8,280 bases of DNA from Candidatus Iainarchaeum sp. (GCA_018304445.1 JAGVWD010000051.1:1-8280); one strand, 5' to 3'; counted from the stretch's first letter, positions 1 through 5,640 are shown. A program made the numbers and translations. The notes: generated by a model not told the origin, from the sequence alone.

Positions 1-11
1 ATCAAAAGAAA

Positions 12-130
12 GCCCCGGTAGTGTAGCGGTTAAGCACACTGCCCTTTCAATGGCCTTTTCTTTGGGAAAGAAAAGCCCAGGGAAAAGAAAAAGAAAGGCT
101 GTAACACGGGTTCGAGTCCCGTCCGGGGCA
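12..130 (+). tRNA. tRNA-Glu (UUC), intron-containing
   Basis: The acceptor arms GCCCCGG (12-18) and CCGGGGC (123-129) pair perfectly, with discriminator A130 and no encoded CCA. The D stem is GTGT/GCAC (21-24 and 34-37) and the T arm is ACGGG-TTCGAGT-CCCGT (106-122). The anticodon stem CTGCC (39-43) pairs with GGCTG (97-101), leaving one U-U mismatch at 28:42. The loop is C44 T45 then UUC at 46-48, the glutamate anticodon. The loop is interrupted after position 37 by an intron at 50-95. Mature length is 73 nt. The T-rich stretch after the gene (about 159-171) may end transcription. Confidence 0.93.
50..95 (+). other. tRNA-Glu intron (46 nt, canonical 37/38 position)
   Basis: A BHB motif is visible. 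The outer helix is the anticodon stem, and the 4-bp central helix is CTTT (44-47) with AAAG (90-93). The 3-nt bulges are CAA (48-50) and AAA (94-96). Cutting each bulge after its second base gives the intron at 50-95 and leaves A37/A38 in the loop. The intron itself folds as a hairpin: TGGC plus TTTTCTTT pairs with AAAGAAAA plus GCC(C)A, with one bulged C. The helix positions are read directly; cleavage by the tRNA-splicing endonuclease is inferred from the known archaeal mechanism. Confidence 0.85.
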
Positions 131-183
131 CTTCCACTCCTAGCAAAAAACGCAGGCTTTTTAAGACTTTTGGTAGATAAATA

Positions 184-209
184 TTTTACCATATATCTGT
201 AAAATGGTA
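184..209 (+). promoter_or_regulatory. Promoter/operator of vapBC
   Basis: Two overlapping inverted repeats lie directly before vapB: TTTTAC (184-189) with GTAAAA (199-204), and TACCAT (187-192) with ATGGTA (204-209). An AT-rich TATA-like core (ACCATATATC) is in between. VapB antitoxins commonly repress their own operon by binding palindromes over the promoter, so this is the expected operator. The binding itself is inference. Confidence 0.5.
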
Positions 210-210
210 G

Positions 211-453
211 GTGATTAAAATTACCAAAGGTCAGAATGTTGTTGTCATGGATGCATTTGGGCGGGTAATGCTTTCAAAGGCAGTAAGAAAGCAATTCCCG
301 GCGAGAAAATTTGAAGTGCTGGTAAAAAAAGAAGAGATAAGGCTGAAGCCAATAAAAACGCTTGATGAGCTGTTCGGCACGCTGCCAAAAATCAGCATGG
401 TCGAATTCAGGAAAAAGCATGATGAAGAGGCAAAGCATGAGCATACTTCTTGA
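211..453 (+). CDS. vapB: VapB-type antitoxin, AbrB-like DNA-binding domain
   Basis: The 80-residue protein carries a SpoVT/AbrB-type N-terminal domain: a short strand, then FGRVMLSKAVRKQF (about residues 16-29), the family's 'GRVxLPKxVRxxL' signature with Ser in place of Pro. A charged C-terminal tail (residues 49-80, DELFGTLPKISMVEFRKKH) is the usual toxin-wrapping segment. It would bind DNA through the AbrB fold and neutralise the PIN toxin encoded next. The vapC start overlaps its last codons by 17 nt. The start is uncertain. GTG at 211 is used here, but AGGTGAT (209-215), which matches the anti-Shine-Dalgarno at the 3' end of this window's 16S, overlaps that codon, while ATG at 249 would cut into the first strand. 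GTG, possibly on a leaderless transcript, is the better choice. Confidence 0.8.
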   Translation: MIKITKGQNVVVMDAFGRVMLSKAVRKQFPARKFEVLVKKEEIRLKPIKTLDELFGTLPKISMVEFRKKHDEEAKHEHTS

Positions 454-808
454 CAGCTTTGCATTCATGGAAATATTCAAAGGCAGTGCTCTTGGAAAAA
501 AATTTCTGGGCATTATGCATGGCAAAAGGCTTTTTACAGCAATTACCTGCCTGTTTGAGGTATATTACAGGACAATAGACTTGTACGGCTTTGAAAAAGC
601 AGACGAGTATTTTAAGTATATTGAGCAGAACTGCAAGGTTGTAAACCTTGACAACGAGACGGTAAGAGAGGCCGGCGAACTGAAAGCAAAGGAAAAACTG
701 CATGCGTTAGATGCGCTGATGCTTGCCTGTGCAAGGCTTAACAGCCTGGCGGTGCTGAGCGGGGATGCGCACCTTAAGGGAAAAAAGAACGTGATCTATC
801 TGGAGTGA
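437..808 (+). CDS. vapC: VapC-type toxin, PIN-domain ribonuclease
   Basis: The 123-residue protein has the four acidic residues of a PIN domain in order: D6 in SILLDSFAF, E41 in CLFEVYYR, D92 in LHALDALMLACA and D110 in LSGDAHLKG. The length is normal for VapC. PIN toxins are Mg2+-dependent RNases that typically cut tRNA or rRNA. ATG 437 is chosen because the conserved first strand and D6 follow it at the usual spacing. An in-frame ATG at 362 would add 25 residues read from inside vapB and is not needed. Translational coupling to vapB is likely from the overlap. The stop is 1 nt from the stop of the convergent gene at 810, so the two transcripts probably overlap as antisense RNAs. Confidence 0.87.
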   Translation: MSILLDSFAFMEIFKGSALGKKFLGIMHGKRLFTAITCLFEVYYRTIDLYGFEKADEYFKYIEQNCKVVNLDNETVREAGELKAKEKLHALDALMLACARLNSLAVLSGDAHLKGKKNVIYLE

Positions 809-809
809 A

Positions 810-1667
810 TTAAAATGCCCTCTTTCTCTTGAGCAGTTCCGCAATCTTTGTTCGCTCTTTCCATACAACAACAAAAAGCAGCGCAAAAGCCACGGCTATC
901 GCAATAATGGAAAGGCCGCCAATGGTTGCATATCCTGTTGCAGCGCCTGAACCTTCAAGCGAATTCAGCCTTGCCTGATACTCCTTCAATGACTTTTTCA
1001 GCTTCTGCATTTCCTCATTCAATTTGCTGTATGCCCCTGCATTTTCCTTCAATGTCTCCTCTGTTGCATTGGCTCTTGAATTGAAATCTGAATAAAGCGC
1101 CTGCAGATTTGAAATGCCTTCTTTGCTCTGCGCTATCTTCTGCTCAAGCGCAGCGGAATTCTCACCTGCATTTTTTTCAAGCTCATTAAGATCATTCTCA
1201 ATCTCCTTGCTTAGTTTTCTAAGCGCATCAATCTGCCCATTAAGCTCATCAGCATATGATTTGGCAGCGGCATCAAAAACCACAATTGTGCCTGAGGCGC
1301 TTTCAATTAGCGCCCCCTCATTCAGCGTTTCCACCCTTATTTCATATTCCCCTGAATCAATCCCCAAATAGGAAACATACAGGATCAGGCCTGAATTGTC
1401 TTCAGGCACGGAGTCTAAGATAAAAGCATCTGCTACCAGTCCCCCGTTCTGCGCATCTATAAGCGCCCTGCCATTGGAATATGCGCTGACAATTCTCTTC
1501 TCATTAAAATAGATTTCAGTGGCATCAAATGAATCGCTCGGATCCAAAGCAACAGAAAAGCTCCAATTCGTGTTTGCGGGAAATTCTTTTGGAAGGGAAA
1601 GCGAGGTTGCAGAGCTAAGCGGAATCAGCAATAAAAACAACAAAATCAAGTTAATGTGTGAAGACAT
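810..1667 (-). CDS. Membrane-anchored surface protein with coiled-coil stalk
   Basis: The 285-residue protein has a type I membrane layout. A signal peptide (residues 1-20, hydrophobic core INLILLFLLLIPL) is followed by a probable beta-rich domain (about 22-131). A long heptad-patterned, Glu/Lys/Leu-rich coiled coil runs from about 133 to 238. Then come a Gly/Ala hinge, one transmembrane helix (about 247-269) and a basic cytoplasmic tail (KERTKIAELLKRKRAF). Sequons NWS (34) and NAT (200) could be N-glycosylated. The domain order suggests a head held off the membrane on a stalk, for example an S-layer support or adhesion protein, but I recognise no named family. It is divergent from the tyrosine-rich gene across a 128-nt shared promoter region, which suggests co-regulation. 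ATG 1667 begins the signal peptide; AT-rich TATA-like sequence lies just upstream on the minus strand. Confidence 0.8.
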   Translation of the reverse strand: MSSHINLILLFLLLIPLSSATSLSLPKEFPANTNWSFSVALDPSDSFDATEIYFNEKRIVSAYSNGRALIDAQNGGLVADAFILDSVPEDNSGLILYVSYLGIDSGEYEIRVETLNEGALIESASGTIVVFDAAAKSYADELNGQIDALRKLSKEIENDLNELEKNAGENSAALEQKIAQSKEGISNLQALYSDFNSRANATEETLKENAGAYSKLNEEMQKLKKSLKEYQARLNSLEGSGAATGYATIGGLSIIAIAVAFALLFVVVWKERTKIAELLKRKRAF

Positions 1668-1687
1668 TTTACCTAATATAATTAATA

Positions 1688-1757
1688 AGTGAATATAGAT
1701 TAAAAGGATATCTGTAATCGGAATTACAACGCCTAATATTCACTCTTTTCAGTGAAT
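1688..1757. promoter_or_regulatory. Operator-like inverted repeats between divergent surface genes
   Basis: A perfect inverted repeat TGTAAT-cgga-ATTACA spans 1713-1728. A second, ATTCACT-cttttc-AGTGAAT, spans 1738-1757, and a further AGTGAAT copy lies at 1688-1694. All are between the two divergent promoters, where one regulator could control both genes. No binding protein can be assigned. Confidence 0.4.
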
Positions 1758-1764
1758 GGATAGG

Positions 1765-1772
1765 TTTAAATA
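1765..1772 (+). promoter_or_regulatory. TATA box of the tyrosine-rich gene
   Basis: TTTAAATA is preceded by purine-rich ATAGG. Its centre is about 27 nt upstream of ATG 1796, so the transcript is probably leaderless or nearly so. No Shine-Dalgarno sequence is visible before the ATG, in agreement. Confidence 0.6.
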
Positions 1773-1795
1773 CCACTTAAGCAGCATATTATATT

Positions 1796-2245
1796 ATGGC
1801 GAAGAGAGCGATTCTGGCAATGGCAGTTGCCGCATTTGCAGTATTATTCAGCGCTTCTGCTCTTGCTGACTGGAGCGTAAGCTTGGAGTACAACCGCTAT
1901 TACAATTACCCCTACTCCAACACATCATCTTACTATGGGGGGTCTGCGTATCCTTATACATACGGCAGCTCTTATTACGGGGGATATTATTACCCCTCTA
2001 GTTACAGCACATCTTCCTACTATTCAGGGTATGGAAATACGAGATATTCCGACACAACAACCTATATCCCGGATGATTACTCCAATTACTCCTACTGGCG
2101 CTATTTCTTGTTTCCGAATATGAGCTATGGAAGGGCCGCAAGGGCGATTTACGATACAACCTATCCGAGTGCAACAAGCAGCTTTACAGGCTATGCAAAT
2201 GTTGCTTCAACAGCAACATATTGCGCATATGTGAGTGGCTGTTAG
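1796..2245 (+). CDS. Secreted tyrosine/serine/glycine-rich low-complexity protein
   Basis: The 149-residue protein starts with a clear signal peptide (KR then a hydrophobic run, residues 5-20) and a likely cleavage site ALA|D at 24/25. The mature part of about 125 residues contains 31 tyrosines, about one in four, in YY, YYGG, SSYY and YPY motifs with Ser, Gly, Thr and Pro, densest from 31 to 110. Two cysteines near the end (C143, C149) could form a disulfide. Lysine is absent after the signal peptide. No enzyme domain is visible. The composition resembles structural, adhesive or filament-forming secreted proteins (inference). Its divergent partner is a membrane-anchored coiled-coil surface protein, which supports a cell-envelope role. 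The codons are regular and the frame is clean, so it is a real gene, but its function is unknown. Confidence 0.78.
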   Translation: MAKRAILAMAVAAFAVLFSASALADWSVSLEYNRYYNYPYSNTSSYYGGSAYPYTYGSSYYGGYYYPSSYSTSSYYSGYGNTRYSDTTTYIPDDYSNYSYWRYFLFPNMSYGRAARAIYDTTYPSATSSFTGYANVASTATYCAYVSGC

Positions 2246-2257
2246 ATTTATAGCCTG

Positions 2258-2280
2258 CCTTCTCTTTCTTTTGATTCTTT
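2258..2280 (+). terminator. T-rich terminator candidate
   Basis: A pyrimidine/T-rich run with TCTCTTTCTTTT and a second CTTT lies 13 nt after the stop of the tyrosine-rich gene. Archaeal RNA polymerase terminates at oligo-T runs without needing a hairpin, which fits. The evidence is composition only. Confidence 0.35.
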
Positions 2281-2322
2281 GCAAAAACAACAAATTAAAA
2301 GATATTGCATCAGTATAATTTC

Positions 2323-2784
2323 ATGCTAATTAAAAGAAAGGTGTTGAAAGGCTTAAAGGTTTCAACGGAGCATAGGCTGTTGCCAAAATACAGTTTAGAG
2401 ACAAATAAATTCAGCAAAGAGCAGAAGATTAAGGCTACACTAATAAGCCTAGAGAAAAATAAAAGTCCTATTATGACAACATTTCTTACAAGCAACCCTT
2501 ATGCTGAAAGAAAGTGTGGGCTTGGTGCAGTGCTGAAGGGGAAGAAAAGAAAGTGGATTTCTGCCCAGAGCGCAGACCCAAGGCAAATAGTTAAATCCTT
2601 CGGGAAGAACGGCTTTGGACATATGTCTAGGCAAATTCTTTATGAAACAATTAAAGAAGCAAAAAGGTCCGGGCTGGACCTAATAATGGCTTGGCCTCAC
2701 ACAAGCTTTGTAAGAAAAATTGAAAAAGAAGCAGGATTTGAAAATTTAACCGGAACTCCAATCTGGTTCATAAAACTCAGGTAA
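2323..2784 (+). CDS. Uncharacterised protein, weakly GNAT acetyltransferase-like
   Basis: The 153-residue protein is not confidently recognised. The C-terminal third resembles the end of a GNAT fold: GFGHMSRQILYETIKEAKRSG, where the acetyl-CoA-binding helix would be, then a strand DLIMAWP, then KIEKEAGFENL like the usual 'YEKaGF', then a final strand PIWFIKL. The typical Q/RxxGxG/A pyrophosphate loop is not clean, so activity is doubtful. The N-terminal half is lysine-rich and unassigned. A TTG at 2305 is possible in frame, but ATG 2323 sits about 25 nt after the AT-rich TATAA-type sequence AAATTAAAAGATAT (2292-2305), as in leaderless transcripts, and needs no rare start. It is followed 72 nt later by another unknown gene on the same strand. 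Confidence 0.6.
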   Translation: MLIKRKVLKGLKVSTEHRLLPKYSLETNKFSKEQKIKATLISLEKNKSPIMTTFLTSNPYAERKCGLGAVLKGKKRKWISAQSADPRQIVKSFGKNGFGHMSRQILYETIKEAKRSGLDLIMAWPHTSFVRKIEKEAGFENLTGTPIWFIKLR

Positions 2785-2856
2785 ATTTGCCTTCGAAGCG
2801 CAAGTATTAAAAGAGGAAAAGCTAAAAGGGAAAAGCAGCGGAAGAGGAGTGAAAGA

Positions 2857-3468
2857 ATGCAGAAAAAGCCGGGAAAGGGGAAGTGGGGAATATCCGGAAG
2901 GGGAAAAGCCTGGAGTCTGTTTTTACCACGAGAATTTAGGAAACAAGGGGAGAAGAGGGCTTTGGAGAAGAAAATAAATTTTTATGGAAAAGTCATCGAT
3001 GCTTTAGACAAACCTGAGATTAAGGAGACTTTTGCCAAAGGAGAGGTGCCTGAAAAATTAAAGCCATTAAGCTATCACGGAAGCCTGGCTTCGCTTATCT
3101 CAGAGCTCAAGCCAATGGAAGAATTAGTAAGAGCAGGGATATATCTTCCAAAACTAGATTTAAGAGAGAAAACAAACTACTTGCTATATGTGTGCTATTG
3201 GTATGGGGGAATGTACTTTGTTCCTGTACATGCAACTGTTAAATTTTCAAAAGATAAGCTGCTCGACCTCAGGAAAAGAGCCCCTGAGCTAAGAGCAGGG
3301 AAAATCATTAAAGCAAGGATGAAAAAGGCAAAGATAAGGGGACAATTTGAACTGCCTGCAGAAACACCAGAGCAGATTGACAAAAATGTGCGCCACATCG
3401 AAAAAATAATTTCAGTATTGAAATGGCAGAATGAAAGATGGAAAAACAGGCTAAAACAACCCGGCTAG
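2857..3468 (+). CDS. Hypothetical basic protein, 203 residues
   Basis: I do not recognise this protein. It is soluble, strongly basic and rich in Lys/Arg/Glu. The N-terminus (residues 1-40) is glycine- and lysine-rich and could contact nucleic acid. A more hydrophobic central stretch, NYLLYVCYWYGGMYFVPVH (about 107-125), is probably a buried beta core. The last 70 residues are predicted helical (charged pattern, DKNVRHIEKIISVLKWQNERW). A clear ribosome site, GGAGTG, lies 7 nt before ATG 2857, which fixes the start. It lies in the same orientation as the weak GNAT-like gene and may be co-transcribed with it. The frame is intact with archaeal-like AGA/AGG codon use, so it is a genuine gene without an assignable function. 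Confidence 0.68.
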   Translation: MQKKPGKGKWGISGRGKAWSLFLPREFRKQGEKRALEKKINFYGKVIDALDKPEIKETFAKGEVPEKLKPLSYHGSLASLISELKPMEELVRAGIYLPKLDLREKTNYLLYVCYWYGGMYFVPVHATVKFSKDKLLDLRKRAPELRAGKIIKARMKKAKIRGQFELPAETPEQIDKNVRHIEKIISVLKWQNERWKNRLKQPG

Positions 3469-3532
3469 TTCTATTCAAGCACTGTGTGCAGATACACAAC
3501 CGGCTGCTGAACTTAATGAATTGGATTTATAA

Positions 3533-3560
3533 TCCTTTTCTACTTCTTTTTATTTTAATT
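3533..3560 (+). terminator. T-rich terminator region overlapping the eL41 promoter
   Basis: Successive CCTTTTC, CTTCTTTTTATTTT runs lie about 65 nt after the preceding stop, as in archaeal oligo-T termination. The final TATTTTAATTAAAG (3551-3564) is also placed about 25 nt before ATG 3581 and could be the TATA element of the small ribosomal protein gene. Confidence 0.35.
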
Positions 3561-3580
3561 AAAGCTGATTTGTGATAAAT

Positions 3581-3712
3581 ATGAGCACGCGCAGCAGGGA
3601 TTCAAGCAGGTTCAAGAAAACAAAGAGCAGGCAGCGCTGGAAATGGCACAAGAAGAAGATGCGCAAGAAGAAAAGAAAGAAGCGCTACCTTAAGAACAGG
3701 CTGAGCACGTAA
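3581..3712 (+). CDS. rpl41e: Ribosomal protein eL41
   Basis: This 43-codon gene encodes an extremely basic peptide. Residues 17-35, RQRWKWHKKKMRKKKRKKR, line up with the hallmark of eL41: an RWKW or AKW motif, then KK, then M/I-R and an almost unbroken Lys/Arg helix. From memory, Thermococcales eL41 has the same RWKW-xKKR core. eL41 is a single-helix peptide that bridges the two ribosomal subunits near the decoding centre. Here it has a Ser/Arg/Lys N-terminal extension (residues 1-16) and a short C-terminal extension YLKNRLST. GTGAT (3572-3576), matching part of the anti-Shine-Dalgarno complement, precedes the ATG. It lies 24 nt before a nucleotidyltransferase gene and may share its transcript. 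Such a short gene is easily missed by gene finders. Confidence 0.72.
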   Translation: MSTRSRDSSRFKKTKSRQRWKWHKKKMRKKKRKKRYLKNRLST

Positions 3713-3736
3713 TGAATTATATAATGGTTTTCATAG

Positions 3737-4402
3737 ATGCGAATTTCTAAGGAAAGAAAACAATTACTGGCGGACTTAGTGGGGAGGACAAGCCGCTTAG
3801 AAGGGAAAATACCTCCTGAAAAACAGCCCATATATGTGAATAGATTTCTCGGAAAACTGGACCTTAGGGAAAGAAAAATCTTTGAACGGATAATCAAAAT
3901 AAGAAATACAAGAAAGAATAAAATCCTGGCTGCCTTGAAAAAATCAACAAATGATATAAAAAATGAATTCCCATTTGTAAATGGCACTTATGTCTTTGGG
4001 AGTTTTGCTAGAGGCAATATCAAACCAGCAGACTTAGATGTAATGCTTGTAATAGATGAGCAGAAGTTTTCAGAATTCAGGCAACAGACAGGCAGAAACC
4101 ACCCTGAGGAGACTGTCAAACTTATGCTCTCACATGCATTAAAGCATAGTACTGGTCTAAAAATCGGAACTGTAATTCCTGTCGAAGGGAAATTTTTGGA
4201 CATGGGTTATCTATTCTTTGATAAGCAAAACCCTCATGTATTATCTAAGAGTCTGGAGAAATGTATGTTAAACTTAAAAGGAGACCCAAAAACGCATAAG
4301 CCACCCTTCAGAATAAATCCTTGGCATTTTATCGGGGTAGAAAAAGAAATAGTAGAGTCTTTTGTTAACGAGTACGCAAGGCTCAAAGCAATTAAATTAT
4401 AG
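3737..4402 (+). CDS. Nucleotidyltransferase-domain protein (pol-beta/MNT superfamily)
   Basis: The 221-residue protein contains the superfamily signature GSFARGNIKPADLDVML at about residues 88-104, that is hG(S)-x9-D-x-D, with metal-binding D99 and D101. A probable third carboxylate is D155 in GKFLDMGYLF at the end of a later strand. These enzymes transfer NMP to a protein, RNA or small molecule. The substrate cannot be told here. The helical N-terminal region (1-75) and C-terminal region (160-221) make it longer than minimal antitoxin-like MNT proteins, which are usually 90-140 residues, and no HEPN partner gene is adjacent. That argues for a stand-alone enzyme. ATG 3737 is the only plausible start. 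The downstream gene is convergent. Confidence 0.78.
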   Translation: MRISKERKQLLADLVGRTSRLEGKIPPEKQPIYVNRFLGKLDLRERKIFERIIKIRNTRKNKILAALKKSTNDIKNEFPFVNGTYVFGSFARGNIKPADLDVMLVIDEQKFSEFRQQTGRNHPEETVKLMLSHALKHSTGLKIGTVIPVEGKFLDMGYLFFDKQNPHVLSKSLEKCMLNLKGDPKTHKPPFRINPWHFIGVEKEIVESFVNEYARLKAIKL

Positions 4403-4431
4403 ATTGCCAGATTTTCTCCATGCTTTACTTG

Positions 4432-4469
4432 CAAACTTTATGTGTGCAATGTTAAAACTGCACATAAAA
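4432..4469. repeat. Inverted repeat between convergent genes
   Basis: TTTATGTG (about 4438-4445) pairs with CACATAAA (4461-4468) across a 15-nt loop, in the space where the nucleotidyltransferase and UbiA transcripts meet. It may act as a 3' end hairpin for either strand. The right arm lies inside the 20-bp direct repeat described separately. Confidence 0.4.
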
Positions 4470-4473
4470 CAGC
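4454..4473. repeat. 20-bp direct repeat, copy 1
   Basis: AAAACTGCACATAAAACAGC recurs exactly at 4632-4651, where it is the last codons and stop of the UbiA gene. On the minus strand this extra copy still reads LFYVQF followed by a stop, so it looks like a duplicated gene end left 178 bp downstream. Confidence 0.8.
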
Positions 4474-4497
4474 GCAATAATGCCCGCAAGAGATATA

Positions 4498-4527
4498 TTC
4501 TATGTTAATTATATTTAACGTAGAATA
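4498..4527. repeat. 12-bp inverted repeat (hairpin)
   Basis: ATTCTATGTTAA and TTAACGTAGAAT form a 12-pair stem (one G-U) around TTATAT. It sits between the two copies of the 20-bp repeat and could be a terminator, an operator or part of a small inserted element. Confidence 0.5.
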
Positions 4528-4546
4528 GATTATAGGTTAACCAAAC

Positions 4547-4621
4547 ATGACACAGATTAATGAAGCGCTGAAGGGCAACCTCTCGGATAGGGAGCAACCG
4601 GGAGAGAAATTAACTAACTGA
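4547..4621 (+). CDS. Possible 24-residue ORF (doubtful)
   Basis: ATG to TGA gives MTQINEALKGNLSDREQPGEKLTN. It is hydrophilic and fills much of the segment between the 20-bp repeats. ATTATAGG (4529-4536) lies upstream as a TATA-like element, but there is no ribosome site and I know no homolog. It may be chance or a remnant. Confidence 0.2.
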   Translation: MTQINEALKGNLSDREQPGEKLTN

Positions 4622-4629
4622 ACATTGCA

Positions 4630-5481
4630 TCAAAACTGCACATAAAACAGCAATATGAATCCTATTATGAAGAGCGTGTAGTGCGCGTAAATTAATTTAT
4701 ACATCCGCCTCATGTCCATTTCCTCTGGCTTTGACAGCGCCTTTGCGTAGAGGGGCGCAGCAAGAACGCTCAATACCGCGAGAATCAGGAACCTTGGCGG
4801 GAGGATTGTGAAGCACATTATGAGATATGAAAGCCCTGCGATTATTCCCACTGCATATGCAAGGTATCTGATTTTTTTCTCGCCGAAAACAACATTGCTG
4901 CTCCTGAAGGTCAGTTTTGTTTCCAGCTTCCTGTTGCTTAATCTGTAGAGTGTAAAACCAGCAAACTGGAAGCCCACAACAAATAACAGAACTTCAATAG
5001 GCGCATTGAACGCATAGGCAAACAGCACCCAGCCCGCATAGAACCTGAAAATCGGGTTTATGAGTGAGCCTGAAATCAGATCAAATACAGCGCGCTCCTT
5101 CAGCCTGAAGGGCTTTGAGGTATAAAGAATCTGGTTGAAAAACATGACAGCAATGCATGCGAAGAACAGCGCGCCGGACAAACCGCCAATAAAAATTGCA
5201 AGGAATATCAGGAGCAGGGAAAACAAGAGCGCGGCATTTGCGCTTATCCTTCCTGAAGGAATTGCCCTTGTTTTTTTCACCTTGTGCAGCAAATCCTTTT
5301 TCCAGTCATAGTAATCATTCAGAGTGTATAGGCCGCCCCATAGCAAAGGCCCTGCAGCAATAAAGCCTATAAGGAACAGGTAGAAATTATTGAGCGTAAA
5401 AATCGGCTGGTTTGTGAGATAGAGCGCAAGAACGCTTCCCAAAACCATGTTCCCGAAGGTCTTGCTCCACTCAACAGGGTA
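4630..5481 (-). CDS. UbiA-family prenyltransferase (N-terminus interrupted)
   Basis: This is an integral membrane enzyme of the UbiA superfamily, which joins a polyprenyl diphosphate to an acceptor. Counting from ATG 5448 (272 residues), the first Mg-diphosphate motif is NDYYDWKKD (N44, D45, D48, D52). It is followed by LLHKVKKTRAIPSGRI, very like the NDxxDxxxDxxHPxKxxRPxxSG segment of decaprenyl-phosphate phosphoribosyltransferase-type members. About eight hydrophobic helices follow. The second Asp motif of classical UbiA enzymes (DxxxD) is replaced by RLSNRKLE at about 169-176, again like that subgroup's KRxxE. A phospho-sugar lipid product is therefore possible, with archaeal lipid or quinone synthesis as the alternative. 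The codons before ATG 5448 read YPVEWSKTFGN, matching the family's RPxQWxKN start, so homology runs to 5481 and then meets TAA. No start codon lies between that TAA and ATG 5448. Confidence 0.8.
   Translation of the reverse strand, partial: YPVEWSKTFGNMVLGSVLALYLTNQPIFTLNNFYLFLIGFIAAGPLLWGGLYTLNDYYDWKKDLLHKVKKTRAIPSGRISANAALLFSLLLIFLAIFIGGLSGALFFACIAVMFFNQILYTSKPFRLKERAVFDLISGSLINPIFRFYAGWVLFAYAFNAPIEVLLFVVGFQFAGFTLYRLSNRKLETKLTFRSSNVVFGEKKIRYLAYAVGIIAGLSYLIMCFTILPPRFLILAVLSVLAAPLYAKALSKPEEMDMRRMYKLIYAHYTLFIIGFILLFYVQF
4632..4651. repeat. 20-bp direct repeat, copy 2 (inside the UbiA gene end)
   Basis: Identical to 4454-4473. It encodes the last residues and the first two bases of the stop of the UbiA gene on the minus strand. 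Confidence 0.8.
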
Positions 5482-5619
5482 TTAAAAGCGCTTCTTGATT
5501 CCGGCAAGTTCCGGGGTCCGGTAGAAGTCCCTTATGCCTTTCCGGCGCGTGCGCCAGGCAAATTGGCCCATTCTGTTTCTGAAATTTGCAAAAAATTCCC
5601 TGATTGGTTTTATATACAT
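5482..5619 (-). pseudogene. In-frame N-terminal continuation of the UbiA gene, ended by TAA
   Basis: A 45-codon open frame from ATG 5619 runs to TAA at 5484-5482 and is in exactly the same phase as the UbiA frame that follows. It reads MYIKPIREFFANFRNRMG at the start and RTPELAGIKKRF at the end. It is amphipathic, Arg- and aromatic-rich, and looks coding rather than random. The simplest reading is one gene of about 329 codons (5619 to 4630) with a nonsense codon (for example TTA to TAA) between KRF and YPVEW. Alternatives are a separate small peptide gene, a sequencing error or stop readthrough. No ribosome site is evident before ATG 5619. Confidence 0.55.
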
Positions 5620-5625
5620 AAAACC
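5606..5625. promoter_or_regulatory. 20-bp TATA-containing palindrome
   Basis: GGTTTTAT and ATAAAACC flank ATAC, giving a perfect inverted repeat that contains TTTATATA on the plus strand and the ATG (5619) of the UbiA upstream frame on the minus strand. It could be an operator or a hairpin masking that start. Confidence 0.4.
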
Positions 5626-5640
5626 ACAATTAAATTAGCG

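Noticed and set aside
362..436. Longer vapC starting at ATG 362
   Set aside because: It would read 25 residues out of frame through vapB; the PIN first strand and D6 follow ATG 437 at normal spacing.
231..525. Minus-strand frames opposite vapBC
   Set aside because: They are shadows of the vapB and vapC reading frames with no promoter or ribosome site.
3737..4402. MNT/HEPN toxin-antitoxin module
   Set aside because: The protein is longer than typical MNT antitoxins and no HEPN gene is next to it.
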